This document shows positions 52,516 through 62,619 of a DNA stretch of 64,000 nucleotides, in pieces; within the stretch, counting starts at the first letter, position 1, and each line of letters begins with the position of its first letter. Location: assembly GCA_024227565.1 (NCBI GenBank), contig JAAEUE010000222.1:61705-125704 (forward strand), in the 5' to 3' direction. The notes beneath the pieces were generated by a model. That model ran no database searches. It saw nothing but the letters and a program-made list of their open reading frames with translations, and was not told where the DNA came from. The position numbers and the translations under genes are program-made. Origin of the DNA: Alphaproteobacteria bacterium. GTDB lineage: Bacteria; Pseudomonadota; Alphaproteobacteria; Rhizobiales; CAJQND01.

Positions 52516-53754
52516 TCAGAACACAGAGCCGTCGCTTACAATGTTTACGGGTGGACCACCGCCTGGACGCAACTCAGCGGCGATGCGCCGGCCAGCTGCC
52601 CAGGTGCCCCCCTCCAGCACCTTGGCGAGGGGAAACTCATCCGCGCTCACGTTCAGTTCTGAACGGATCAAACCTGCCAGCTCGTCGAGCAGTGTCACAG
52701 TCAAGGCGCGCCACTCAACTATGGCCTCATCGTCAGGTTGCAGAAGGTCCTCGGTAATTGCGGCCCGCTGGGGTTGCAGCACGCCCAGGTCGATCAACAG
52801 GCCGCCATTGCGATATTCTGCCAAACCGGTCAGGCCATCTATGTCATCCACCTGGAGGCCAGCCTCCTGCAACGGCTCAATCAACGAGTAGCTCAGCCAT
52901 TGGGAGAGTTTGTGGAAGGGAACAAGCCCGTCGTCAGCAGAGATCTTAGAGTGGGTCCAGGTATCGCCCAGGTTCTGCCCGGCCAATTCGCTGCGGCCCG
53001 GCCAGATGCCTCCGAAACATTCCAGCACGCTGAGCAAGATCGTGCGGGCCTCCACGCGATTGCCCCTGGCCGCCAGCACATTCACCAGGTTTCCGATCCT
53101 GCCCTCTTGGCCAAATCTTTCGGGCTGGGACGCAAGAGCTTGGCCGAGCGATCTGAGCAGGCTGACGCGGCCTTCCAGGCCTGCCAGAGGGTTGCCGACG
53201 GTGACCTGGAACGCCTGGGCCAGATCATCAACCGACAACTGGGCAAGCCCTTCAGCATCAGCGCGCCAGGGTCTGTCTTTGTCGGCGGAAAACAAACCGG
53301 CCGCAAAGGATTCCAAGCTGGCAATCGCCAAGCCTTCGGAGCGCTGCGTCTCCTGGCCGGTGTTGTCGGTGTATGACCATTTGGGCCCGGCGCCGGCATC
53401 GAGCAGCACGCTGGTCACCGCAAGGTCGAAAGCAACCCGGGCCTGCTCTAGCCGGTCCCAGTTCTGTTGTGCTGCAAAACCGCTCCAGCGGTCCTCCCCG
53501 CCCACGACAAAGTGCCGCCAGCGCGCATGAAAAGGGATTTCCAGCGTGGGATAGTTGGCCCGGATCGTTTGCAGCACATAATCGGCACAGGCTGGCAATC
53601 TATCCCGGCGAAGGGAAAAATGAGCAAGCTCATCGCGGTCGGCAGCCGCCAGTAGTTCCCCGCAGCGCGACCGGATCGCCTCAGGCGTCATCAGCCAGCG
53701 GGCACGCTCCTCATCGGAGGCAAACTGCGCAGGCTCAATAGTCTTCAAGTCCAC
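52516..53754 (-). CDS. URC4/Urg3-family protein of uracil catabolism (DUF1688)
   Basis: The protein has 412 residues from a GTG, overlapping the URC1 gene by 20 bases. It matches the DUF1688/URC4 family throughout ([56 protein letters not shown] region, [15 protein letters not shown]). In yeasts URC4 is required for the URC pathway of uracil breakdown; its reaction is not settled. Together with the two neighbours it makes a recognisable bacterial URC set. Confidence 0.9.
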   Translation of the reverse strand: MDLKTIEPAQFASDEERARWLMTPEAIRSRCGELLAAADRDELAHFSLRRDRLPACADYVLQTIRANYPTLEIPFHARWRHFVVGGEDRWSGFAAQQNWDRLEQARVAFDLAVTSVLLDAGAGPKWSYTDNTGQETQRSEGLAIASLESFAAGLFSADKDRPWRADAEGLAQLSVDDLAQAFQVTVGNPLAGLEGRVSLLRSLGQALASQPERFGQEGRIGNLVNVLAARGNRVEARTILLSVLECFGGIWPGRSELAGQNLGDTWTHSKISADDGLVPFHKLSQWLSYSLIEPLQEAGLQVDDIDGLTGLAEYRNGGLLIDLGVLQPQRAAITEDLLQPDDEAIVEWRALTVTLLDELAGLIRSELNVSADEFPLAKVLEGGTWAAGRRIAAELRPGGGPPVNIVSDGSVF

Positions 53755-54985
53755 GGCCTTGGGTCTTCGTCAGATCGGCAGGTTGAGAAACGCTTTCGTC
53801 GGTGAAATAGCCGGCGGCCTTTTTGGCATCCATTTCCACCTGAGCATCTGGAGGGATCAAGTCATCAGGAATGGGCACACGCTCCCCGACGGTGATGCCC
53901 TGGCTGGCAAGCGCATCGTGCTTCATGTCGCTCATGGAGACGAACCGGTCAATGTGGGTGATGCCAAGCCAGTGGAACACATCTGGCATCAGGTCCTGGA
54001 AGCGCATGTCCTGGACACCGGCCACGCATTCCGTGCGCTCAAAATAGGCGCCTGCATGGTCACCATCCGGATTGCGTTTGCGCGCATTGTAAACCAGGAA
54101 CTTGGTCACCTCGCCGAGGGCCCTGCCCTCTTTGCGGTTATAGACGATGAGACCCACGCCGCCGTCTTGCGCCTGCTTCACGCATTCCTCGATGCCGTGG
54201 GTAAGATAGGGCCGGCAGGTGCAGATATCCGAACCGAACACATCAGAACCGTTACACTCGTCATGCAGGCGGCAGGTGAGCTTGGTGCCCGGGTCGCTCA
54301 AACCTTCAGGCTCGCCGAATATATAGAGCGTGATGTTGCCTATCGGCGGCAGGAAGACCTTCAGGTCCGAGCGGGTGATCAGCTCGGGAAACATTCCGCC
54401 GGTGTACTCAAACAAAGCCCGCCGCAGGTTGCCTTCCTCCAGGCTCAGCCGATCGGCAATGCCCGGCAAATACCAGACCGGTTCCAGCGCCGCCTTGGTG
54501 ACGGAAGCCTCGCCGGACTGGGACAGCACGATACCGTCAGGAACCAGCCTCCCCTCCTCAATGGCGTGGCGGAACTCCGGCAGCTGAATGCGCGCCCGGG
54601 TAATGGCAATGGTTGGCTGGATGGAGAGCCCGGTTTTAAGTTCGTCGACAAAGGCTTCAGAGATCATCGCGCCGTAAGGATCCAGCGAGACGATCTTGCT
54701 CGGGTCGCTCCACTGCGGATGCGGGCCGATCTTGGCGGCCGGCGCTGTATTTGTAAGATCGGGCCTGTGCACCGGATCAAGCGTGCCTGCAGCAATGGCG
54801 AGGGCGCGGTAGAGCCCATATGCACCGGAATGCGCGCCCACAACATTGCGCTTGCTGGCATCATGAAAATTGCCGATCAGCGGCCCGCGCTCAGACGGGC
54901 TCGGCGCGCCCCAGTTCACCGGCGATGGTTTCGCATCGCCCGTAGGCGGATGCGATGTCAACACGATGTGGCGTTGCTCGCTCAT
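53735..54985 (-). CDS. GTP cyclohydrolase II-like protein of uracil catabolism (URC1 type)
   Basis: The protein has 416 residues, about twice a RibA. The C-terminal half has the GTP-cyclohydrolase II zinc cysteines ([20 protein letters not shown]) and the [23 protein letters not shown] loop, in which residues differ from RibA; the N-terminal half is specific to URC1. It is thought to open the pyrimidine ring of uridine-type nucleotides rather than GTP. Upp is divergently encoded 225 bases away, so URC1, URC4 and UPRT lie together. Confidence 0.9.
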   Translation of the reverse strand: MSEQRHIVLTSHPPTGDAKPSPVNWGAPSPSERGPLIGNFHDASKRNVVGAHSGAYGLYRALAIAAGTLDPVHRPDLTNTAPAAKIGPHPQWSDPSKIVSLDPYGAMISEAFVDELKTGLSIQPTIAITRARIQLPEFRHAIEEGRLVPDGIVLSQSGEASVTKAALEPVWYLPGIADRLSLEEGNLRRALFEYTGGMFPELITRSDLKVFLPPIGNITLYIFGEPEGLSDPGTKLTCRLHDECNGSDVFGSDICTCRPYLTHGIEECVKQAQDGGVGLIVYNRKEGRALGEVTKFLVYNARKRNPDGDHAGAYFERTECVAGVQDMRFQDLMPDVFHWLGITHIDRFVSMSDMKHDALASQGITVGERVPIPDDLIPPDAQVEMDAKKAAGYFTDESVSQPADLTKTQGRGLEDY

Positions 54986-55023
54986 ATTTCTACTCCTTTC
55001 TCACTCCCTGGAGATGAGAAAAC

Positions 55024-55036
55024 GTTCAGTTTGAAC
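55024..55036. promoter_or_regulatory. Inverted repeat in the URC1/upp divergent promoter region
   Basis: GTTCA-GTT-TGAAC is a perfect 5-base inverted repeat 38 bases before the URC1 start. Downstream in the same gap are two small hairpins (GACCC-TTC-GGGTC at 55042-55054 and tgccgc-tgtttt-gcggca near 55080). It could be an operator for a uracil-responsive regulator, but no regulator gene is adjacent. Confidence 0.3.
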
Positions 55037-55210
55037 AATTTGACCCTTCGGGTCCAGTCCAAACGGCATACAGGTTTAATGCCGCTGTTTTGCGGCACGC
55101 CCCGCCCAGCAGGGTGTGGAAGGACGGGGGCAACCGGCGATTGGCCCTTGATCAGGCGCCCTTCACCGGCGCACATTGCGCCAGCAACGAACGCATTAGG
55201 AATTTCGCAC

Positions 55211-55843
55211 ATGTCTTTAGAGGCCACCGTCGTCGATCACCCCTTGGTGCAGCACAAACTGACGTTGATGCGTGACAAGAACACGCCCTCGGCTGTCTTC
55301 CGGCAGCTTTTGCGCGAGATCTCAACGCTTCTGACCTACGAGGTGTTGCGCGACTTGCCACTGACCACCAAGAAAATCCAAACACCGATGGAAGAGATGG
55401 ATGCGCCCGTTCTAGCAGGCAAGAAACTGGTGTTTGTGTCCATCCTGAGAGCGGGCAACGGCCTGCTGGACGGCATGCTGGATCTGGTCCCAAGCGCCCG
55501 GGTTGGCCATGTGGGCCTCTACAGAGATCCTGTCACGCTCACGCCGGTGGAGTATTACATGAAAGTGCCCGAAGACATCGGAGACCGGCTGGCCATCGCC
55601 GTGGACCCGATGCTCGCCACGGCCAATTCGGCCTCAGCCGCGTTGACACGGCTAAAGGAAGTTGGCGCCAAGAACCTAAAATTTGTGAGCCTTCTGTCTG
55701 CACCAGAGGGGATTGAAGCTTTGTCCTCAGCGCATCCGGACGTGCCCATATATACAGCGGCGCTGGACAGCCATCTGAACGACCATGGCTACATTGTTCC
55801 TGGCCTGGGAGACGCGGGCGACAGGATGTACGGCACGAAGTGA
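55211..55843 (+). CDS. upp: Uracil phosphoribosyltransferase
   Basis: The protein has 210 residues, of normal length. PRPP-binding loop [15 protein letters not shown] (family norm has GGS in place of ANS), uracil-binding end [19 protein letters not shown], and [15 protein letters not shown] are present. It forms UMP from uracil and, in the URC pathway, acts as the URC6 step. It is divergent from URC1. The Gly to Ala-Asn change in the loop is unusual but the loop length is kept. Confidence 0.95.
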   Translation: MSLEATVVDHPLVQHKLTLMRDKNTPSAVFRQLLREISTLLTYEVLRDLPLTTKKIQTPMEEMDAPVLAGKKLVFVSILRAGNGLLDGMLDLVPSARVGHVGLYRDPVTLTPVEYYMKVPEDIGDRLAIAVDPMLATANSASAALTRLKEVGAKNLKFVSLLSAPEGIEALSSAHPDVPIYTAALDSHLNDHGYIVPGLGDAGDRMYGTK

Positions 55844-55844
55844 C

Positions 55845-56894
55845 CTAAAGCCACCCGGCCAGTTCGTTTTCAACTAGAGCGGCGAGCATCTTGATGCCAT
55901 CGTCACTGTCGTTCAGGCAAGGCACGGCTGTGAAGTTATCGCCGCCGTTCTCCTCGAACACCTCCTTAAGGCCAATGGCGATTTCTTCCAGAGTTTCCAC
56001 GCAGTCGGCGATAAAGGCCGGCATGATCATGGCAAGGTTCTTGGTGCCGTTTTTCGCCAGATCGCGAACCGTGTCTTCGGCATAGGGCTTGAGCCATTCT
56101 TCTTTGCCAAAACGGGACTGGAACACCACCTGCAGTTTGTCTTTTCCCCACCCCAGCTTTTCGCGCATCAGCCGGGCCGTTTTCATCCAGTGGCAGTGGT
56201 AGGGATCACCCAAATCAAGATAGCGCTGGGGCAGGCCGTGGAATGAGGCCAGCACCAGATCAGGCGTCCAGTCGAGAGTGCCAAGGTGAGCATTCATCGA
56301 ACTCACCACCGCGTCGATGTAGACCGGATAATCATGGAAAGCAGGAACGGTTCTGATGGCAGGCTGCCAGCGCTGCAGTTTCAGAGCGTCGAACGCCTTG
56401 TCCTGCACGCTGGCGGTGGTTGCAGCCGCATATTGCGGATAGAGGGGGAACAATAGCACGCGGTCGCAGCCGGCGTCCCTCAACCGTTCGATCTTTTCTT
56501 TGATCGGGGGCAAGCCATAGCGCATGGCCCAATCGACCATGATGCGGGGATGATCAGCCAACGCATCTGCAACCTTTTCAGCTTGGCTGCGGGTGATGGT
56601 TTTGAGCGGGGACTCATTCAGCTCATGATTCCAAATCTGTTTATACGCCTCGCCCGACTTCGTGGGCCGGGTTGTGAGGATGATACAATTCAAGATGAAC
56701 CACCAAATCGGACGGGAAACGTCAATCACGCGCTCATCCGACAAGAACTCCTTGAGATAACGGCGCATGGGCCAATAGGATGTGCCTTCCGGTGTGCCCA
56801 GATTGACTAGCAGCACCCCAATCTTGCCATAGGCAACGTTGGGATGCCCGGTGGGAAAATGTTCGGTTGGATCAGCGGTTTTCTTCAACATCAT
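55845..56894 (-). CDS. hemH: Ferrochelatase
   Basis: The protein has 349 residues. Landmarks include VGVLLVNLGTPEGTSYW-like N-terminus, LFPLYPQYAAATTASVQDKAF, the catalytic histidine in LASFHGLPQRYLDLGDPYHC and FQSRFGKEEWLKPY with the conserved Glu. It inserts Fe(II) into protoporphyrin IX. It is convergent with upp (1-base gap). Heme supply suits the cytochrome-rich sox system but no regulatory link is visible. Confidence 0.96.
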   Translation of the reverse strand: MMLKKTADPTEHFPTGHPNVAYGKIGVLLVNLGTPEGTSYWPMRRYLKEFLSDERVIDVSRPIWWFILNCIILTTRPTKSGEAYKQIWNHELNESPLKTITRSQAEKVADALADHPRIMVDWAMRYGLPPIKEKIERLRDAGCDRVLLFPLYPQYAAATTASVQDKAFDALKLQRWQPAIRTVPAFHDYPVYIDAVVSSMNAHLGTLDWTPDLVLASFHGLPQRYLDLGDPYHCHWMKTARLMREKLGWGKDKLQVVFQSRFGKEEWLKPYAEDTVRDLAKNGTKNLAMIMPAFIADCVETLEEIAIGLKEVFEENGGDNFTAVPCLNDSDDGIKMLAALVENELAGWL

Positions 56895-57058
56895 AAGCTC
56901 GTTCTAACGCATTCAACGGGAGCCAGCCACTCCTGGGTCCCCTCAATCGGCAAATAATGAATAATGCTGACATCTGCAAAGGATACGGGCTTTGCCATAA
57001 TCGCCTGCGCGCATGATAAACGTCGGTTGACGCGTGCGAATAGGCAGCGGCTTGGGCT

Positions 57059-59323
57059 ATGCTGCCCCAACACCGATTCTCACCCAGGGGCTGCACTTTG
57101 GCGGTTAAGCTTAGAACAAAACTGAAATCCTGGCTCGCACCAATCAGCGGTGCTCTGGTTCTGTTTGGTGCGGTATACCTGCACTATAACCAACCGCTGC
57201 TGATTGAAGCGGTGAGCCTGTCCGTGTTCGACACCTACCAACGCCTTAAACCTCGTGCCCCACAAGACAGTGCAGTGCTGGTTGTCGACATTGATGAGGC
57301 ATCATTGAAAGCGCGCGGCCAGTGGCCGTGGCCCCGCACTGAGATTGCCGAGCTGGTGAAGCGGCTCACCAATATGGGCGCGGCGGCCATAGCTTTCGAC
57401 ATTGTGTTCTCAGAGCCTGATCGCACGTCGCCGAAGCGGTTCGCAGAACTGCTCAAATCACTGGAGTTACTCAAGGCGGGGGCCAACCTGGATGCCCTGC
57501 CGGACAATGACAAGATTCTCGCGGAGTTCTTGAAACAGACCCCAAGTGTGGGTGGAATGATCCTCACCCATGAGGCCAATGACAGGCGCCCGCCCCTGAA
57601 GCGCGGCACGTCCCATGGCGGCACCGATCCCGCGAAATATCTGCCAAAATTTCAAGGCGCCGTGAGCAATCTCGACATCCTTGACGCTGCGCCGCCCGGT
57701 TTGGGCTATTTTTCATTTGAACCAGACCGGGTGGACCGGGTGGTGCGCAGACTGTCTCTCGTATCTGCTTTGCACGACACGATTTACCCGTCACTCGTGG
57801 CGGAAGCTTTGAGGGTGGCGCAAAATGAAGATTCCATCTTCATCAAAAGCAACGACGGCAGCGGAGAATGGTCGGCGGGCAGCAAGGGGGGAATTGTACT
57901 CGTGAAGGTCGGCCAGATCGTCATTCCCACCAATGAGGATGGTGAAATCTGGATCTATTATTCCGGTCCCCGGCCCGGACGCGTCATGCCAGTGAACAAT
58001 ATCCTGAGCGCCGATCAATCTCAGTTGCAAACTCTGCAGCAGACGATTGCCGGAAAAATCGTTCTGATCGGCACAAGCGCCCCGGGCCTACTCGATATAA
58101 GGGCCACGCCTCTCAGTTCCTCGACCGCTGGGGTTGAGGTGCATGCAGAAGCTATTGAGCAGGTCTTGTCGGGCATCTATCTCACCCGGCCAGACTGGGC
58201 CACGGGTGCAGAACGCTGGGCGATGATTGCTGCTGCACTTGCTCTGATTTTTCTCATGCCGAAGATCGGTCCGCTGTGGTGTGCGGTTCTCGGCGGCATA
58301 ATCGTTATGTGGTGCGCGGGGGGGTCCTGGTATGCGTTCTCGCAGCACCTCTATCTGTTCGACCCGGTCTATCCTGTGCTGGGTTCAACGGCGGTTTATC
58401 TGACTGTGTCGGGTGTGCTGTTTCTGACAGCAGAAAGAGAACGGCGTTCGGTACGCCGGGCCTTTTCGCAATATCTGGCCCCTGAAATGGTGGAACAGCT
58501 GGCCGACGACCCTGAGGGGTTGAAGCTGGGCGGCGAAGATAAAGAACTCACCATTCTGTTCTCGGACGTGCGCGGGTTCACGAAAATCTCTGAGAAGCTG
58601 AATTCTCAGGAACTCACCAAGTTGATGAACGGCTTTCTGACGCCCATGAGCGATACCCTGATGGACCATGGCGCCACCATCGACAAATATATCGGCGATG
58701 CAATCATGGCGTTCTGGAACGCGCCACTTGATGTGGATGACCACGCCGCAAAATCCTGCAGCGGCGCATTGGCCATGTTGGAACGCCTGAAGGACGTGCG
58801 CCGGGAGACCGGCCATGACATTCAGGTGGGCATAGGCCTTAACACCGGAGTTTGCAGTGTCGGCAACTTTGGCTCCAACCAGCGCTTCAACTATTCAGCC
58901 CTAGGAGACGCAGTCAATCTGTCCTCTCGCATCGAAGGCCTGACAAAGGGATACGGTGTGGCGATCCTGGTCGGGCAAGCTACCATGCAGGCGGCATCGG
59001 GATTTGCGTTTCTGGAAGTCGACCTGATCCGGGTGGTCGGCAAGCAAAAACCGGAGCTTGTCTCTGCACTCCTCGGCGGATCGGAGATTGCAAACGACGG
59101 CGCGTTCCAAGCTATGAAGGAGCATCATGACAACGGCCTGCAGGCCTTCCGGAAGCAAAAATGGGATGACGCCAACGCCGCGTTCGCCAAAGCACGTGCC
59201 ACGGCCTGCGGCGGCCCCTCGCGCGACGTTATTTATGATCTCTATAGCACCCGCATTGCCGCTTATCAGGCTGCGCCCCCGCCCCAAGACTGGGACGGGG
59301 TTACAGACGCAACCAGCAAATAA
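57059..59323 (+). CDS. CHASE2-domain adenylate/guanylate cyclase
   Basis: The protein has 754 residues. After an N-terminal span it has a periplasmic CHASE2 sensor (VLVVDIDEASLKARGQWPWPRTEIAELV, AIAFDIVFSEPDR), then three spans (about residues 380-460), then a class III cyclase domain: FSDVRGFTKISE and IDKYIGDAIMAFWNAP carry the two metal aspartates, and YSALGDAVNLSSRIEGL the transition-state region. It should make cAMP in response to an unknown periplasmic signal. It is monocistronic. Confidence 0.93.
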   Translation: MLPQHRFSPRGCTLAVKLRTKLKSWLAPISGALVLFGAVYLHYNQPLLIEAVSLSVFDTYQRLKPRAPQDSAVLVVDIDEASLKARGQWPWPRTEIAELVKRLTNMGAAAIAFDIVFSEPDRTSPKRFAELLKSLELLKAGANLDALPDNDKILAEFLKQTPSVGGMILTHEANDRRPPLKRGTSHGGTDPAKYLPKFQGAVSNLDILDAAPPGLGYFSFEPDRVDRVVRRLSLVSALHDTIYPSLVAEALRVAQNEDSIFIKSNDGSGEWSAGSKGGIVLVKVGQIVIPTNEDGEIWIYYSGPRPGRVMPVNNILSADQSQLQTLQQTIAGKIVLIGTSAPGLLDIRATPLSSSTAGVEVHAEAIEQVLSGIYLTRPDWATGAERWAMIAAALALIFLMPKIGPLWCAVLGGIIVMWCAGGSWYAFSQHLYLFDPVYPVLGSTAVYLTVSGVLFLTAERERRSVRRAFSQYLAPEMVEQLADDPEGLKLGGEDKELTILFSDVRGFTKISEKLNSQELTKLMNGFLTPMSDTLMDHGATIDKYIGDAIMAFWNAPLDVDDHAAKSCSGALAMLERLKDVRRETGHDIQVGIGLNTGVCSVGNFGSNQRFNYSALGDAVNLSSRIEGLTKGYGVAILVGQATMQAASGFAFLEVDLIRVVGKQKPELVSALLGGSEIANDGAFQAMKEHHDNGLQAFRKQKWDDANAAFAKARATACGGPSRDVIYDLYSTRIAAYQAAPPPQDWDGVTDATSK

Positions 59324-59331
59324 CCGACCAA

Positions 59332-60918
59332 CTAGAATGCCAGAGCACTCACCTGTTTGACCTGTGGCAGGCCTCCGATCTGATTGAGGATCTTGGTCGG
59401 AACAGCGCCGTCCACTTCCACCAGCGCAATGGCGTCAGCGCCTTGGCTTTGACGTCCCAGATGGAAGGTTGCGATATTGACCTCCGCGTCACCCAACAGC
59501 GTGCCCAGCGCGCCGATGAAGCCCGGCTTGTCTTCATTGGTGACGTAGAGCATGTGGGGGCCAAGCTCAGCTTCAAGGTTGATGCCTTTGATCTGAATGA
59601 TGCGTGGCTTGCCATCGGAAAACACGGTGCCGGCCACCGAACGCTCCTGGCGCTCAGTTTTGATGGTCAGGCGGATGTAACTGTCGTAGGCGCCGCGTGG
59701 GGTTTGACGCACCTCGTCAACCGCAATCCCTCTTTCGCGCACAATCGTAGGGGCCGACACCATGTTCACATCGGCCATGGCGGGCCGCATCAATCCGGCA
59801 AGCAGAGCGGAGGAGAGTGCTCCTGTGTTCATCTCCGAAACGTCGCCCGCATATTCGATCACGATCGAATTCACACCGGACTGGGTGAGCTGGCCGGCAA
59901 ATGAACCCAACTGTTCGGCAAGCGCGACAAACGGTTTGAGCTTGGGCGCCTCTTCGGCGCTGATCGAGGGCATGTTGAGCGCGTTGGTGACGGCTCCGGT
60001 GAGGAGGTAGTCCGACATTTGCTCCGCCACCTGAAGCGCTACATTCTCTTGAGCTTCCGTGGTTGCCGCACCCAAATGCGGTGTACACACCACGTTTTCA
60101 AGGCCGAACAGAGGATTGTCCTTGGCCGGTTCTTCCTGGAACACGTCAAGCGCCGCGCCGGCCACATGACCGGCCTCAAGTGCCTCCTTCAGGGCGGCCT
60201 CATCGATCAACCCGCCGCGGGCACAGTTGATGATGCGGACACCGGCCTTTGCCTTTTGAAGAGCCTCTGCACTGACGATGCCCCGGGTTTTGTCGGTCAA
60301 GGGCGTGTGCAGGGATATGAAGTCGGCGCGTGGCAACAATTCTTCCAACTCAACCTTTTCAACGCCCAGTTCGACCGCGCGCTCAGCCGACAGGAAAGGG
60401 TCAAAGGCAATCACCTTCATTTTCAAACCCAACGCCCGGTCCGCCACCACGGCTCCAATGTTTCCGCAGCCGATAATGCCGAGGGTTTTGCCGAAAAGCT
60501 CAACGCCCATGAAGCGAGATTTCTCCCATTTACTGTCTTGGGTGGACGCATTGGCAGCAGGGATTTGGCGGGCAAGAGACATCATCATGGTGATGGCATG
60601 CTCAGCCGTCGTAATGGAATTGCCGAAAGGCGTATTCATCACGATGATGCCCTTTGCGGTGGCCGCGGCAATGTCGATATTGTCCACACCAATGCCCGCC
60701 CGGCCGATGACTTTCAGGTTGTCGGCTGCGGCAATGATCTTCTCGGTGGCTTTTGTGGCCGAGCGGACGGCCAAACCGTCATAATCGCCAATGCGCTTGT
60801 GGAGGGCCTCTTTGTCCTTACCCAGGTCTGGCTCGTAATCCACATCGAGGCCGCGGTCTTTGAAGACCTGCACGGCGGTGGGGGAGAGTTTGTCGGAAAT
60901 CAAAACACGGGGTGTCAT
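59332..60918 (-). CDS. serA: D-3-phosphoglycerate dehydrogenase
   Basis: The protein has 528 residues from MTPRVLISDKLS; an in-frame upstream extension is ignored because it overlaps serC and is not conserved. NAD motif GIIGCGNIGAVVADRA, catalytic Arg/Glu/His landmarks (INCARGGLIDEAAL, CTPHLGAATTEAQENVA), an intervening ASB domain and a C-terminal ACT domain (PGFIGALGTLLGDAEVNIATFHLG) are complete. It catalyses the first step of serine synthesis. It forms an operon with serC (46-base gap). Confidence 0.97.
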   Translation of the reverse strand: MTPRVLISDKLSPTAVQVFKDRGLDVDYEPDLGKDKEALHKRIGDYDGLAVRSATKATEKIIAAADNLKVIGRAGIGVDNIDIAAATAKGIIVMNTPFGNSITTAEHAITMMMSLARQIPAANASTQDSKWEKSRFMGVELFGKTLGIIGCGNIGAVVADRALGLKMKVIAFDPFLSAERAVELGVEKVELEELLPRADFISLHTPLTDKTRGIVSAEALQKAKAGVRIINCARGGLIDEAALKEALEAGHVAGAALDVFQEEPAKDNPLFGLENVVCTPHLGAATTEAQENVALQVAEQMSDYLLTGAVTNALNMPSISAEEAPKLKPFVALAEQLGSFAGQLTQSGVNSIVIEYAGDVSEMNTGALSSALLAGLMRPAMADVNMVSAPTIVRERGIAVDEVRQTPRGAYDSYIRLTIKTERQERSVAGTVFSDGKPRIIQIKGINLEAELGPHMLYVTNEDKPGFIGALGTLLGDAEVNIATFHLGRQSQGADAIALVEVDGAVPTKILNQIGGLPQVKQVSALAF

Positions 60919-60964
60919 CGAACGTGATCCTTGAATGAGAACGTTGGTTCCAAAATTTGGGGGG

Positions 60965-62134
60965 TCAGGAGAGCTCGGCGGACGCTTGCGCGTAAGCCCA
61001 GTCGAGCCATGGCAGCAGGTCTTCAACATCGGCGGTCTCAACCGTTGCCCCACACCAGATGCGCAAACCTGGAGGGGCGTCACGATAGGCGCCAATGTCG
61101 TGCGCCACGCCCTCCTGATCGAGAAGCTTTGCCATCTGTTTGGGCAGGCTTGTTGCCTGATCGCCGGAAAGTTCGGCCACCGCTGCGTCTGACAGTTTCA
61201 GGCACACGGAGGTGTTTGAACGCTGCGCTGTATCCTGCGCCAGGTGCTCAATCCAGCTTCGCTGGGCCACCCAGTTGGCAATCGCCTTGGCGTTCGCATC
61301 GGCCCGGACGATGAGGCCTTCCAGCCCACCCACGCTTTGGGCCCACCTCAGCGAGGCAATGTAGTCTTCTACACACAGCATAGATGGGGTGTTGATGGTG
61401 GCCCCTTCAAAGATGGTTGCGTTGAGCTTGCCGCCCTTCGTTAAGCGGAAGATCTTCGGCATCGGCCAAGGCGGCTCATGGGTTTCCAGGCGCTCCACTG
61501 CACGTGGGCTGAGGATCAGCATGCCATGGGCAGCCTCACCACCCAGCACCTTTTGCCAGGAGTAGGTCACCACATCGAGCTTGGGCCAATCCAGCGCCTG
61601 GGCAAAGGCGGCCGAGGTCGCATCGCAAATGGTCAGGCCTTCGCGGTCCGGCGCGATCCAGTCCGCATCCGGCACCCGTACACCAGAGGTCGTGCCGTTC
61701 CAGGTGAATACACAGTCTCTGGACATTGTGTCGACGGTTGCAAGATCCGGCAGGTGGCCGTAATCAGCTTCAATCACGCGCACGTCGTCCAGCTTGAGCT
61801 GCTTGATCACATCGGTAATCCAGCCTTTGCCGAAACTTTCCCACGCCAGCATGTCAACGCCGCGGGCGCCGAGCAGAGACCACAGGGCCATTTCAACGGC
61901 ACCTGTATCGGATGCCGGCACGATGCCGATCAGATAGTCATCAGGCACGCCCAGCACTTCGCGGGTGAGCGAAATGGCAAGCTTCAACCGCGCCTTACCT
62001 TCAGCGGCGCGGTGCGAGCGCCCTAAGAGTGCATGTTCGAGGAGACCAGGGGTCCAACCTGGGATTTTGGCACAAGGCCCGGACGAAAAGCGCGAATTTG
62101 CCGGCCGCGCGACCGGTGTGGGGATGTTTTCCAT
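60965..62134 (-). CDS. serC: Phosphoserine aminotransferase
   Basis: The protein has 389 residues. It belongs to the alphaproteobacterial SerC subgroup ([36 protein letters not shown]) with the PLP lysine in [17 protein letters not shown]. It transaminates 3-phosphohydroxypyruvate in serine synthesis. It precedes serA and has a structured leader of two hairpins between its promoter side and the ATG. Confidence 0.96.
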   Translation of the reverse strand: MENIPTPVARPANSRFSSGPCAKIPGWTPGLLEHALLGRSHRAAEGKARLKLAISLTREVLGVPDDYLIGIVPASDTGAVEMALWSLLGARGVDMLAWESFGKGWITDVIKQLKLDDVRVIEADYGHLPDLATVDTMSRDCVFTWNGTTSGVRVPDADWIAPDREGLTICDATSAAFAQALDWPKLDVVTYSWQKVLGGEAAHGMLILSPRAVERLETHEPPWPMPKIFRLTKGGKLNATIFEGATINTPSMLCVEDYIASLRWAQSVGGLEGLIVRADANAKAIANWVAQRSWIEHLAQDTAQRSNTSVCLKLSDAAVAELSGDQATSLPKQMAKLLDQEGVAHDIGAYRDAPPGLRIWCGATVETADVEDLLPWLDWAYAQASAELS

Positions 62135-62137
62135 GTC

Positions 62138-62205
62138 CCTACCCTTCCAGATAGCTGCCTCTCGTTGGGGAGAGGTGTCCCACGGACGGGACTACCGGAA
62201 ACCCA
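62138..62205 (-). ncRNA. Probable serC leader RNA element
   Basis: On the minus strand, directly before serC, two hairpins follow each other: GTCCC-GTCCGT-GGGAC (62177-62192) and CCTCTC-CCCAAC-GAGAGG (62158-62175), followed by CAGCTATCTGGAAGG, which contains the Shine-Dalgarno. A conserved serC leader motif is known upstream of serC in alphaproteobacteria and has this general layout. I could not align it to the covariance model, so membership is tentative. Confidence 0.55.
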
Positions 62206-62619
62206 ACCAAACTGCAAGTCTTAACGAGGTGGACCATGCAGGTTCGCGCAAGATTTTGCAGAACGGAGCAGGAACCGTGCCAACGGATTGGCACAAAACT
62301 GACACAAGCGGTTCTCGCAATGTTCAGGGAGTCATGGATGGGCAAGCCCCGTCCCAAACGCGAACCACCGCCCCGGCTGGACCCCGGAACGGCGGCTATA
62401 AAAGCTGTCAAAAATGCGTAGCCCCCAATTACCTCATTCGCAGAAATCGGCAAGGCCTGTTTTGGAGGGCGTTTTTGACCCATTGGAGAAATGTGGCGAC
62501 GAAATCTGTTCCGGGATTGTGCGCGATGAGCGCCCATTCTTAGATGGCGCCCTATTTTCAAAGGCTGGAGCTACATCAGAAGCTTAACCACAGGCCCGCT
62601 TGGACATCGAATTACAAAA
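62206..62619. other. Intergenic stretch without a convincing gene
   Basis: Only a 61-codon ORF (62236-62421, plus strand, with gaggtgg before its ATG) is possible here. Its product is basic, has no recognised motif and is not supported by neighbours, so I do not call it. The serC promoter is expected in the part next to 62206. Confidence 0.4.

Noticed and set aside
53759..55210. Upstream in-frame extension of upp across the URC1 gene
   Set aside because: UPRT proteins are about 210 residues; the ATG at 55211 gives exactly that, and the extension is antisense to URC1.
62139..62561. 140-codon minus-strand ORF upstream of serC
   Set aside because: It would run through the structured leader and end next to serC; composition is not protein-like and no Shine-Dalgarno is seen.
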